A DNA stretch of 64,000 bases from contig CM057002.1 in the NCBI GenBank assembly GCA_029891345.1, positions 17,172,295 to 17,236,294 of the forward strand, given 5' to 3'. The notes beneath the pieces were generated by a model that did not search any database, was not told where the DNA came from, and saw only the letters and a list, made by a program, of their open reading frames with translations. Positions 50,516 to 61,486 of the stretch are shown here, piece by piece. The position numbers and the translations under genes were made by a program. The stretch is from Dryococelus australis. Its lineage: Eukaryota > Arthropoda > Insecta > Phasmatodea > Phasmatidae. Every line of letters begins with the position of its first letter. The stretch's first letter is position 1.

Positions 50516-50551
50516 TTATTAATAGATATTTTTAATAATATAAAAAATAGG

Positions 50552-51271
50552 TAAGTCTTCAAACTAACAGATAACAAATCAGTGTTGAAGAAGAGACTGC
50601 ATTACCCTGTAGAGATAGAGGGACACTCATTGGCTTTAGTTCAGTTCTATACTACTTATCTAATGCATAACATTATCTCTGGGAGAAATAAGCTATATTT
50701 TGTGGGTCAGAATTATATGGAATCAGCAATTGATATTCCAGTTGGTCAATATAGCTTAAAAGATCTTGAAAAAACTATAAAAGCAATTTTTTCATTTAGT
50801 GTAGATTCAATGGGTGGGAAAGAAAATGATGTATCTTTCGAGCTAGATAAAATAACAAACAGAGTGAAAGTAAAATGTACGCTTAAATTACAGTTTGGAA
50901 AACGGGGTTCAATAGGAAAACTTTTGGGTTTCGTAGAAAATAAAACTCTGAAAGAAAATGCGGACCATTATGGTGATACAATCCAAAATTTGCTCCATTT
51001 GAAACAATAAATATACACTGTAATATAGTAAATGGTATGATGTTAAAACATGATGACTATAATCATAGAGAAACTAACATAATTACCACTTTTAAACCAA
51101 GAACAACATTTGGATTTGGCGACACAATCTATTACGAACCAGCTTACCATTTTTTTTCCAGTGCAAACAAATCAAGTTAATGAAGTAATAGTTGAAATTA
51201 GGGATTAAAAAGGTAAGTTAATTAACTTTGATTTGTCTGAAAGAACTGTGGTATTAGAGATGAGACCGTAG
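50552..51271 (+). pseudogene. Minor-capsid (penton-like) gene (copy 2)
   Basis: The open frame 50582-51010 encodes LKKRLHYPVEIEGHSLALVQ, DIPVGQYSLKDLEKTIKA and GKLLGFVENKTL. After a frameshift near 50,990, NTINIHCNIVNGM-type and FGFGDTIYYEPAYHF segments follow. After another near 51,155, NQVNEVIVEIRD and KGKLINFDLSERTVVLEM run to the stop at 51,269-51,271. This layout fits the ~240-residue beta-rich minor capsid candidate of Polintons. The match to 1,319-2,014 is direct. The start codon is unclear: the frame is open back to 50,552 without an ATG. Confidence 0.65.
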
Positions 51272-51354
51272 ATATTTTTTGGGTTGGAAGTAGTTCTATT
51301 CTATATATAATAACGTTAATAGTTTTTAAACTATTAAAGTTTCATGTGATAAAG

Positions 51355-51540
51355 ATGAACAATATTTCTATAGAAAGTGTAATGAAAGATTTAGAAAAAG
51401 GATTCAATGTTTCGGCTACTTTAATATGTCGAATTTGGAGATGTGTATCTAAATTTTTAATTAGGCTATGTTGTAGCACATTGCCGAAGTCAGAGCAATT
51501 ATTGTGTTTTAATGATTGGATATCCATTAAAACTTTATAG
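51355..51540 (+). CDS. Small unrecognised ORF
   Basis: 61 codons starting MNNISIESVMKDLEKGFNVS, hydrophobic/Cys-rich in the middle (LIRLCCSTLP). It lies between the minor-capsid gene and the minus-strand gene at 51,591-51,898. No counterpart was found in copy 1 within the window. It may be a chance ORF. Confidence 0.2.
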   Translation: MNNISIESVMKDLEKGFNVSATLICRIWRCVSKFLIRLCCSTLPKSEQLLCFNDWISIKTL

Positions 51541-51590
51541 AGATATGAGCACATAAAAATCATCATGTCTAATTATACGACGACGATCAT

Positions 51591-51898
51591 TTACTCTTTA
51601 AGAAAATGAATAGAGTGCATTTGTTTAACACCACAATCCATCATTCCATCATATGCAAAACTTATACCTCCACGATTAACATCATTTAAAACTTTTTCAC
51701 TGAAAATCTGAACATATCTGTTTGGTAAGGGACTTTAAAATTTCCAGAAGTAATTACCACTTTGTATCCATACCATGTATCATTTATTTCAGCATGGTTT
51801 ATGGGATAGGACTGTCCAATTGTAAGTTCAGAAAGTTTCTTAAATTGTTTGGTTCCATTTAATACATTTAGCAACTGATCCATCTTTATTATATACAA
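51591..51898 (-). pseudogene. Small conserved Polinton-associated protein
   Basis: MDQLLNVLNGTKQFKKLSEL (from 51,883) then TIGQSYPINHAEINDTWYGY, a beta-rich segment, and after a frameshift near 51,690 DVNRGGISFAYDGMMDCGVK to a stop at 51,591. The pattern (helix, KLSEL, short strands with YG) recurs beside Polinton/polymerase genes in arthropod genomes. It is about 100 residues and looks like an OB-fold-size protein. A nucleic-acid-binding role is a guess. It marks the right edge of recognisable copy 2; the polymerase expected beyond it is missing. Confidence 0.4.
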
Positions 51899-51899
51899 T

Positions 51900-54160
51900 A
51901 TTTTAATTTTACGTATTCAAATTTTTTGAGCCACTCTTTTTTGCAACTGCTCCCAAATGCAACTTTTTACATATATTTTTGCAGATGCACTCAAACGCAA
52001 CTTTTTGAGCCACTTTTTTTGCAGTTGTGCTCGAATCGTCATTTGATGTTTTGGATCAGAAAATTAAGAGTAATTTTTTCTGATGGTTTTCTGATGGCTC
52101 GAGCATTTAATTTACTTTTTTTTTTTTTTCCCCTGATAACTGGGTGTTGCGCTTGAATCAGCATTTTTATACTACTATATATGCAACAATTCTTAGTGAA
52201 ATAAAACATCATAAACAATACGTTACTGCTAGCCACAGTCGTAATGAATTTGCATGTATAATTATACTTTAAGGGTGCCAGATATGCAAACAAACATTTT
52301 GACAGACTACTCTGCCACAAATAATTTTAATACAAAAAATCGTTCAATCAATGTATTTGATATTATTTTCGTTATGCAACCTGGGGTCACAAATGGCAAA
52401 CGGCTCATAGATCTTTTAAAACATTTACATAGATTAAAAACAGTACCCATTTTCATATACCAGAAAGCTATGATTACTATAAAGCTGCAAAGCTCACACC
52501 ATCATAAATTATGAAGGCTCAGAATGAAACAATTGTATTATGTTAAAATACAACTTGCCTCAGAATAAATGCTCAGAACACGTAGCTTATTAAACCTTAT
52601 TGCAAGTCTCCACTGAATACAAAATATTTTAATAAAGCCTCAATAAGGTGCTCCACAAATGAGCTTATGACTAGCAAAATATTTGGTTATGACTAGAATG
52701 GTTACCATAGCCTCCCTCACCGAAAAAAAAGTGTGTACTCAAAATATTTGAAATTGAAATTAAAAAATAAAAGACTTTAGTGGCACTCAACCCACAACCT
52801 GTTAAAGCACTACGTGTCTACAAATGCTGATGGACAATTTAAAAGCTAATTTCCGCGAGTGAGTTGTGAGCACAGATTACCAAGAACTTTCCACTCTAGA
52901 CTGGCTCAGCCAAATGGGGCTGGAGGCAAAATTTTATTAAACACATTCAGATTGCAAAAACACACAGAAACGTGCCATTTAGTTTAACCTGAGAGGAATT
53001 TGGAAAGACTGCCAAAAGAATTTCTGAGAACACTAGTTAACTACATGACCCGCTGACACTACATCTACGCCATACAATTCTATTAAAAACATCTTTCCAG
53101 CCTTGAATTTAATTAAAACACCCACGACTCTTCGTCACAGTAAATTCTGCCGGCCACTAAACCATTAACACTAAACCAGTAAATACTAAACCAGTAACAC
53201 TTACACAGGAGGACGTGCATTGCCTCCCAGTGAACCGCAATCAATTGGTGTGGTTCAGCACATATTGCATCGTGCAATATGCATTGGCGATGATCAGCTA
53301 ACTTCAAGCATGGCTGACGTAGCTCCTCGTTGACATGTATAGATTAGGTGCAGGAATAGCAATAGGAGTGGAATCGAAGGGAAGGGAGATGAGTTGCCAC
53401 CGAGATTACCACTTGATGAGGAGAGTCAATTAGTTGAATAAAGCGACAATGGCAGTGCCATCATCACAACATCCCTGTAAAATGTGCTAAGTAACTCCAG
53501 TTGATTTTGTGTGTGTGCGCATGTGCGTGTGTTTTTTTTTGTTTGTTTTTTGTAATGCTGGAAATTATATGATTTTATGCCAATATTGACTTACACAAAG
53601 CTGTTACATGTAAAAATAATGTAATTTGTTAGCATAAATTTTAGAATTTTAACTCAAAATCTTGATCTCTACAAATTTCCGAAAATTATTTCAGTACAAA
53701 CTTTGGTTTCAGCTAGTGTTTATTGAAGTAATTTGGAGTTGCACATGGCAATTTCTTTGAGATCCAATTCTTGGTTTAGCAGTTTAACGTATGGCTATTT
53801 TGTTTTTAGTAAATGTTATCGCAAATGTTAAAATTTGAATCCGTACGGATGAAATGCATAACAAATCCCAAGAAATATTCTTCATAACATTCTCATAATA
53901 TGGGCAATTATTAAGTTGTAGCCTAATGTATTAATTTTGTTCAATTTTGAGATTTACTCGGAAAAGACATAAATTTTAAATTCTTGTTACTAAATTAATT
54001 TTTTCAAAGTCAGTTTACTTCGTTATCATAACATTAATAGAACCAAAAAGGAAGTGATGTGCTACAAATGTGGGAAATAATTTATAGATCTTGAGTCTTG
54101 GACTCCCTCAAGGGAGAGTGTGTAGTAGAAAATGAAAGTACAACATGCAGCTGTGTTATA
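51900..54160. other. Right flank of Polinton copy 2, no gene recognised
   Basis: 51,925-52,040 has two or three imperfect repeats of TTTTTGAGCCACT and GCAACTTTTT phrases (about 75-bp spacing), possibly terminal-repeat remains. From 52,160 on, AT-rich non-coding sequence with no domain seen. Confidence 0.4.
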
Positions 54161-54167
54161 GTTGCAG

Positions 54168-54318
54168 ACTGCCTCCAGCATGGACAGCCCTTCCAACCTG
54201 CAGAACATGAACCCAAACAGACGCACAACCCGCAGTGCCCTGGCCGAGATCCCGGCGCGCCTCGGGTCGCTCAGCGTTGCAGACGAAGTTGCTGACTCTC
54301 CACCTTTTCAAACCACAG
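54168..54318 (+). CDS. Possible GC-rich host exon
   Basis: A short GC-rich segment in AT-rich surroundings. An acceptor context TTATAGTTGCAG ends at 54,167 and the donor ACAG|GTACGT follows 54,318. The frame with ATG at 54,180 encodes a Pro/Asn/Arg-rich start and TTRSALAEIPARLGSLSV, continuing to the donor. The peptide looks plausible but I do not recognise it. A second frame is open as well. It could be a first coding exon. Confidence 0.3.
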
Positions 54319-57300
54319 GTACGTCCTCTCAGCTGACTACAGGCTGGCCACTATCAATAGAGTGCTTTTGAAATCAACCTTTGAGAAATGTTGCTATCTC
54401 TCTCCCACCTGCACGTATTGTAACGGATAAACTGACTGGCATGCTCATAGCAAAGTTTGTAAAGATGGAGAAAAAATATTTCTCTGTCTTACTGTTGAAT
54501 TAAATGTGTTTCGTAAACTTTTGCGAATACTAAAATGATTTATTTTGTATTTTTTAATGCGATTAGTGTAAGAATAAGTAAATTTGTTGCATACACATTT
54601 TTATAATATTTTTACTGTTTCATATGACTAAAGTGATCAGGCGCATGGTAATGTTAATTTTACATATGGCGGAAGAATACAAAATGTGCTTACAAGTAAA
54701 TTGTGAACAAGGCTTTCGAAAGTTCTCAGTTTACGACAAATAGCCTACAGTCTTAACTGAAGTTACAGACTTTATAAGTCTTGACCCTATTTGAAATTTG
54801 TCCTCACTAAAGGGATTTTTAATCTGAAACATTAGAACAGTTTTGCATGGTAGTTGTTAGATCTGCATTTCAGTGTTTACCTTGTGTTTCACATTGCGAA
54901 CCTAACCTCCAAAATTACATACAAATGTACAGATTTGTCTCCAAGCAACTTCTTAAGCACAGTACTATTTGTAGTAAGCATATCAAATTTTTGTTGCAGT
55001 GGTAAGGGTGTTATAATAGTAAAGATAATGTTTCCACCACCTAACACATGTTTATGGTAATAAGTACATTTTACATTCATGTGATTACAAATACATATTG
55101 TTTGTTAATGTAGGGCATTAGGAGATATTAAAAAAAGATTACTATATCAGCGGGAGGTACATATATCTCAAAGCAGTAGGTGATGCCACCGAGAATTATA
55201 TAGACGCCATGCGCCTCTGCTAGGACTATGTACATAGCAGCGTATGTGTACCTACAGAAAGGGTATTTTAAAGTCAATTCAACTTATTTCACACAATTTT
55301 GTCACACTGCAAGTTACCCACGTATTTGAATAACCTGTGGTGTGACCAGCAACAAAAATTCAATACAAAGACAGACACTATATTTGCACTGCAAATAATT
55401 AATGATAAGACTTTCAAACACATCAAACAGTAAAGAAACATAAAACACTGATACGTGTTAGAAGATATGAATAACTGCTACTAATTCCATGCAAAGCAGA
55501 ACAACATACTCTTGATAAAAATTCATTTTAATGAAAATTAAAGCCTAGATAATTTTTCATATCAAGCATTAGAAATAAGTGTACGAAACAAGAGTTAATT
55601 TCTGCTGTCGTGACTGGAAATATTTCATTTTAAAAACATGTTGCTTTAAGCTCGTCAAAATTGCCTCTCTGATACCTGAGGTACGAACCACAAATATGTA
55701 TGTATGTGAGCAACTGGAGCCATGTCAAAATTTAGCTGAAACTGTTTGATGATTAAATTTCTCCTTTAAATTGACACATGCCACATTTCTGTGTAGCACG
55801 ACTATGCTCTCTACGGGTGACTTCGCCCCATCGATGAGCAGGCAAGTGCTCGGGGCGTCACAGTAGCAGAGTACTTTTCACATGCCGATAGAATCGACTC
55901 CGCGCGTTGGACAGCCTCGGACGTAAAAATAATTAACGCGTTTAATTATGGATTGTACTCCTGCCCAGATTCCGACATGCAGTCGCCACCCCATTGAGTC
56001 AAAATGGTTATATCAGACGGCCCACTATCCCGAGATAGCAGAGAACGAAGTTCTACCGACGCCACAGCATCGCAGCACCTCTGCTGCCCCTATGTTACAC
56101 CTGCCAAGCCTCGGGCCGAGGTGGTACATTTGTCGTCACCTCAGCGCAGGTAGAGAAGAAACTAGCAGTGCTTGCCACAACCAGATAAACCTACCCCTAC
56201 GATGAAAGGCTACAGTCTCCTGCACCCCTGGAAGATTGCTGATCCAGGGATTTTCAACTATGTAAGGAGGCATGAGCACGCCTCTAGCCAAAGTCGCCGA
56301 GCTCGCCGGCCGCATAGGTCAGCAAGTACTCCCAGGGTCTCACCAAGACCTCTCTCCTCTCCTACAGCCTGCAAATGGATCCAATGACTCCTGCAGCTTG
56401 TGAAGGCTCGTCCACTCCTGCATCAGCCGATCACAAGGGTAACCCATTTCTCCAGAGGTAATCCACGATGTCCACTTCTGCACCCATTTACCCCAGTCAC
56501 TCCCTTGACTCCGCAGTAACAGGTAGTCGGGACATCCCTTTTGGAAAACTACCCCTCGGAGGTTACACTGAATTGCGTAAAGCAAATTAGAGAGAGATAG
56601 TTTCTTTTGGTTTTGTTCTATTATTACAGGTTGACCTGTGTAATTTAAAAAAGTTATTAATTAATCAAAGTTTATTAGACCGTAATATTGAACCAGGACC
56701 CCATCTGTTTTTACAAACGTAATAATAAAATATTACATTAAATCTGAAAGTCATTGGCCTGACGTGAGTATTGCAGGTTCACATCAATTGGATTAGGCCC
56801 TACTTGTAGGTTCCAGACGGAGTTGGATGCCACGCCTCTTCCAGCACTAAAATTCTGACTAATCATGGGAGTTTCTTCTCAAATAACTCCTCTTGATTTA
56901 ACCTGAAACTGGGATGCCTTCTTAATGCCATACACCTAGCCTTAGGATGCTGAACTCTGCGAAAACGCGCCAAACTTGCTGTGGTAAAATTAACGTCATC
57001 CATCCATCTTGAATGGTTCGGGAGAGAGTACTTTAACTGGGGCTTGCATCACAATGTTTCATTCCTTGAAGGGATATTCCGAGGACGTCAGAAGAGAACA
57101 ATTGTCACATTACAAAACTGGTGTAGCAAACAAATACCTAAGATCCAGCTCATGATTGCAAGAAAGAATAAAAATAATAATTAGAGCAAAAATTACTGAA
57201 ATTTTACTCAGTTAAAAATTATGTAAATAAAACAAATAAAATAGTATGTCAGGGTTAATATTATGATTAAACCTCCGTGTGTGTGTGGGGGGGGGGGGGC

Positions 57301-59110
57301 CTTGAAAAATATAGAAATTAAAAACCGTAAAACTTTACATGGAGCAACACATAAATAAAATAAATATTACAATGTAAACAAACCACTTTACAATCTGTAT
57401 CCTTACAGTGTCTACAAATTTGATAATGGATTATATCCCTAATCATAAAAATATGCTTTGTTTCTATTCCATGTGTATTCTCTGTCTCATGCAACTTGGC
57501 AAGGTTTTAACAGTTTGACGAAAGTAGCACCAAATGTTTACTTTTTGTTTGTGTTTCCTTTTTGTCATCAGCTTGTGCATCAAGTGGAGCCTGTATATTT
57601 TATCAATGTGCTCTCAGCTAATCCACTTGCCATTGTACTGTAATGTTAAACAAATTTTGATTTATTTATAGACTGACATCTGTCTAAAAAATTCTTAGGT
57701 TATATAAGCAAAAATATAAAACCTTGCAAAGAATTAAATATTTGCTAACCCTTTTTAAATTTATCCGAGACAGTTAATTTGAGTTAACATTTGCGAGACA
57801 GTAATTGCAGTTCTTATCACACTTTGGACGTTACAGGTAATATAATTGGAAATAAAAGTAATTCAGGGGACTTGCATGACAAGCAGTAATTCTGCTATTA
57901 CTTACACTAAACAGTTAGAGTTGGAAATATGTGGCATGGAATAACGTAAGAATCGTTTAAAAACGACCCACGCACTAACCACTTTCTTCATTTTATTAAT
58001 ACAGTATAGTAACAACACGAGAACAGCAAGGAAACAGGTTTGCAGGGGAACAACATGGTATCTAATGGATGTAGACATAACAATTACCGGCCCAATACAA
58101 ATTGCTAGTAATCAAACTCTTTGTGCACAGAAATACACATTACTTCAATAATTATACAGAGCTCCCTGAAAAATAAAATTATCAGTCTCTGTTTGTAAAT
58201 TTATTTTATGCAAGATACCTTTTTTTTCTGGCTAGTAGTGTTTCAAGAGGCAGCTGACAGATGGCGTGGCAGGGCATGTTGTGAACTGCTGTGAGCCGAG
58301 CATGGTACTCGACAGGTAACTGCATGTTGGCGTGTCTCTTGATCTTGTATTTTTAAAAATTGACTTTCCTCTTATTACCTGTTGGTTCAAAATATATCTC
58401 ATAAAATTATTTTTAAAAATAATTCAACAATACCCTGCGATATTTCAGTAGTCTTTTGGAACTACACTATCCGGCATGGATGGATAGTGGGGATACGACG
58501 TGAGAAGAACTTCCAGGGTTTGAAGTTGTATATCATGCGAATACGGATTGTTTTAATGTGCATTTCATTTTGAATACCTATAGAGTACTACTTTAGCACA
58601 AAGTTTAGTTTGTAACACTTAACAGCAGCTGTTTTGTGATCACGTAAAAAAAAATGTATTAATTACTCTAGGAACTCTATTTTATCTGTGTATTTTCTGC
58701 TTATCCGTTGTATGTCTGCAGTGCACTCAGAATACCAACATAATATTCATTTTTGTTAGTTTGTGCATCAGCTGACACATGATATTGTAAATGGCACTTT
58801 GTTTCATGTACGTCAAGTGGCTACTCACTATCATGATCTTGCCAGATTATATGAGACAGAGTGTATTTCATGTTAACATGGTTTCTTAACTCAGGCATGT
58901 TTTTACTGTCACCTGCAAATGAAAAAAAAAATTGTGCATGAACTGTAATGCTATACAATAATTGGTTATATTTAGTCATTTTCTGTTGTACCCGTATTTT
59001 ATTTTTAAACATCCATGTGTGCAGTGTTGAAGCTTTTCTTTTGTGTGTTGTTCAGTAAACTCCCTATTAACCATGTTAATCGAGGCCAGAGAAATCACGA
59101 ATAAGCGAAT
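54319..59110. other. Mostly non-coding; one GC-rich block
   Basis: AT-rich except 55,800-56,560, which is GC-rich with short open frames on both strands and no recognised domain. G run at 57,287-57,298. No tRNA, TE domain or exon I can support. Confidence 0.4.
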
Positions 59111-59120
59111 TGGTATTTAA

Positions 59121-59470
59121 AAACCTGGATAATTGAATAATTTACACATTGTTACTAGTAATGGAAGAGTGATATTGGTTCCGAAAATCATAATAAAACA
59201 CAGTACCTTAACGCGCGCTCCTATCTTGAGGGATAGCGGTTAGGGCACTGACCACCCTCCCGTGTTCCTGAAGTAATCCTACCGCAGCGTATTAGAAACC
59301 TGGATAATTGAATAATTTACACATTGTTACTAGTAATGGAAGAGTGATATTGGTTCCGAAAATCATAATAAAACACAGTACCTTAACGCGCGCTCCTATC
59401 TTGAGGGATAGCGGTTAGGGCACTGACCACCCTCCTGTGTTCCTGAAGTAATCCTACCGCAGCGTATTAG
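59121..59470. repeat. 175-bp near-perfect tandem duplication
   Basis: 59,121-59,295 and 59,296-59,470 are identical except for one visible C/T difference (CCCTCCCGTG versus CCCTCCTGTG). The unit includes AACCTGGATAATTG and ends GCAGCGTATTAG. It contains the start of the ~2-kb repeat copy B (GCGCGCTCCTATCTTGAGGG), so the duplication arose after that repeat inserted. Recent event or assembly artefact. Confidence 0.9.
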
Positions 59471-61486
59471 AAATTGTACTGACCCGGTGGGCCGTGGTAG
59501 ATTCTGCCGGGGGGAGGGAAGCACTTAGTGGGAGGATACCGTTGTATGAGTGGGGAGTCAAACCCCAGAGTGAGGTGAATCAAGATAGATTCTCTTCCTG
59601 GGAGTTCGACCTTCCTCACTACAAGGGCTACCAAGATTCGGGATGCCAGCTGTCCTGGGAGTGTGAGGATGATATGCAGATGTTTAGGTGGTGGTGGGGG
59701 TGAGTGATCTGGCAATAGAGATTGTGGTTATTCGCAGGGCTCTCGTGGGCTGACATGCAGCGATGAAGTTTGCCTGGGGGGGGGGGGGGGAACTACACGA
59801 GATTTAGGGACGACCTTCGGCGGGAGTCAAACCTGGATAGTCTTTCCCAAGGTCAACTTTACCAGGCACGAGTTAGGCGGGTTTTCCCTTGGAATTACTT
59901 TAGGCGGTGCTACGACACAACGGGCATGGGGTTACCACCTGAGCGGAGGGGTGTAGGTTTCGGTTCAGTATCCGGCCAACAAGCTCCTGATAAATGGTCT
60001 TACGGTGATGTTTGATTGAGAGGGATGAACGGTGGTATAGGTCGAGGTATGTATTCGGGTGGTGAAGGTTGGTGTGTGACCTCACTCGTGATTTCAGTAT
60101 CCACCTTTGAATTAATTTGCTGTTGCAAGGCACGTCACTCTCGACGTTTGGCATGGCTCTTAACACCACCTCTTAGAGCGCATTGGGTACAACCTTCTGG
60201 CCTTTTCACTGACGTGCAATCCTAGGGGTGTGTCTTATGCAGTCACACCCAAGACCCTGGCGTATAGATAGGCAGTCTGGTATTAGGACGCCACAGGAGC
60301 AGCGGCATGTCTTTCCGGACGTAAAGCTTTCTGCACGCTCTGTCTTGTTTGTAGTTGTGCACACCTCACGTCTAGCCCTCTGAGGGATCTTTCTATTGCA
60401 ATGTTTTACTCACACGACTAGTACAATATTTGAACTGGGATCTAATGTTAAAATTATGATAGGCAGACAAATCAATTTCACGTAATATTTATTACATTAA
60501 GGGAAGTGGGAAAGTATCGGCTGACTTATACAAGATTAGTTAACTAACTAAAATATTAAATGAAATTCTTACGTACTGGAACAGGCTTACCGTCGTAAGC
60601 CTGGTAAATAATTAACAAAATTAAAATTACGTTAAATTACGCATTTACAACATCTCCTCAGTTAAGGAGGTTTGTCCAGAAGGGCACTAGCGTTGCAACG
60701 ACCTGCTACCACGGGAGTCAAGGAATTTGACTGGGGTAAAGGGTTGTAGGGTACAGGGTGTTGGGTTACCTGGAGAGAGCTGTCCTGGTGGTCAGCTAAT
60801 GTGGGTGGGCCTTTGCAAGCTGCAGGGATGGCTGCCTTCTCAAGCTGCTGGGCTGGTGCTACCTTCACAAGCTGCAGGGCAGGAGATCGGAGCTGTTTGC
60901 AAGCTGAGGAGAGGAGAGAGGTCTTCGCAGACCAGGGAGTGTTCACTGACCTATGCGGCCAGTGAGCCCTGCGTCTCCGCTGGGGCGTGCTAGTAGACTT
61001 TTTATATACTGAAAAATCCCTTGATCAGCAATCTTTCGGGGGTGAGTAGCCTTCCAGCACAGTGGTAGGTTTATCAGGGTTACGGCAGCGTCACTAATTT
61101 CTTATCTCCCTGTGTGGAGGCGACGACAAATTAAAACACCTCATCCTGAGGCAGGTGGTATGCGTCATCACAAGATCGCAGGGGTGCCGCTATCTCGTGT
61201 TGCCGCCGGAACTTCTTCTACAGCTAAATGTAGGGTAGTTGTTTGTCAAAAATATTTTATTTATTCATGAGTGTGGCAATTGCATGCGGGATTCTGGGCG
61301 AGCTGTATATTTCATAATTAATCACCTTTATGTACGAGGCTGTCGAACGCATGGAGTCTCTTTGCTCGGTACGTGAAATTACTTGCCACTGTTACTGACT
61401 TCCCCTGAGCTCCTGTCAGCTTGTTGATGGGGCAAAGTCGCCCGTAGAGAGTGCAAATGTGCTGCGCAGCATGTTGGCATGCATCA
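59385..61486 (+). repeat. ~2-kb dispersed repeat, copy B
   Basis: Partner of 39,985-42,007 in the same orientation; shared markers are listed there. It ends GCGCAGCATGTTGGCATGCATCA as in copy A (with one extra T there). It carries a G run (59,777-59,790) and a TTTGCAAGCTG/CTTCTCAAGCTGCTGGG minirepeat at 60,812-60,905. Copies are clearly diverged, so they are not the two LTRs of one young element. Confidence 0.75.

Noticed and set aside
55948-56387. GC-rich ORFs as a retrotransposon gag
   Set aside because: No zinc knuckle, protease or matching neighbour; composition alone explains the open frames.
39985-61486. The two ~2-kb repeats as paired LTRs of one retroelement
   Set aside because: Too diverged from each other, and no gag-pol lies between them, only a Polinton and host-like sequence.
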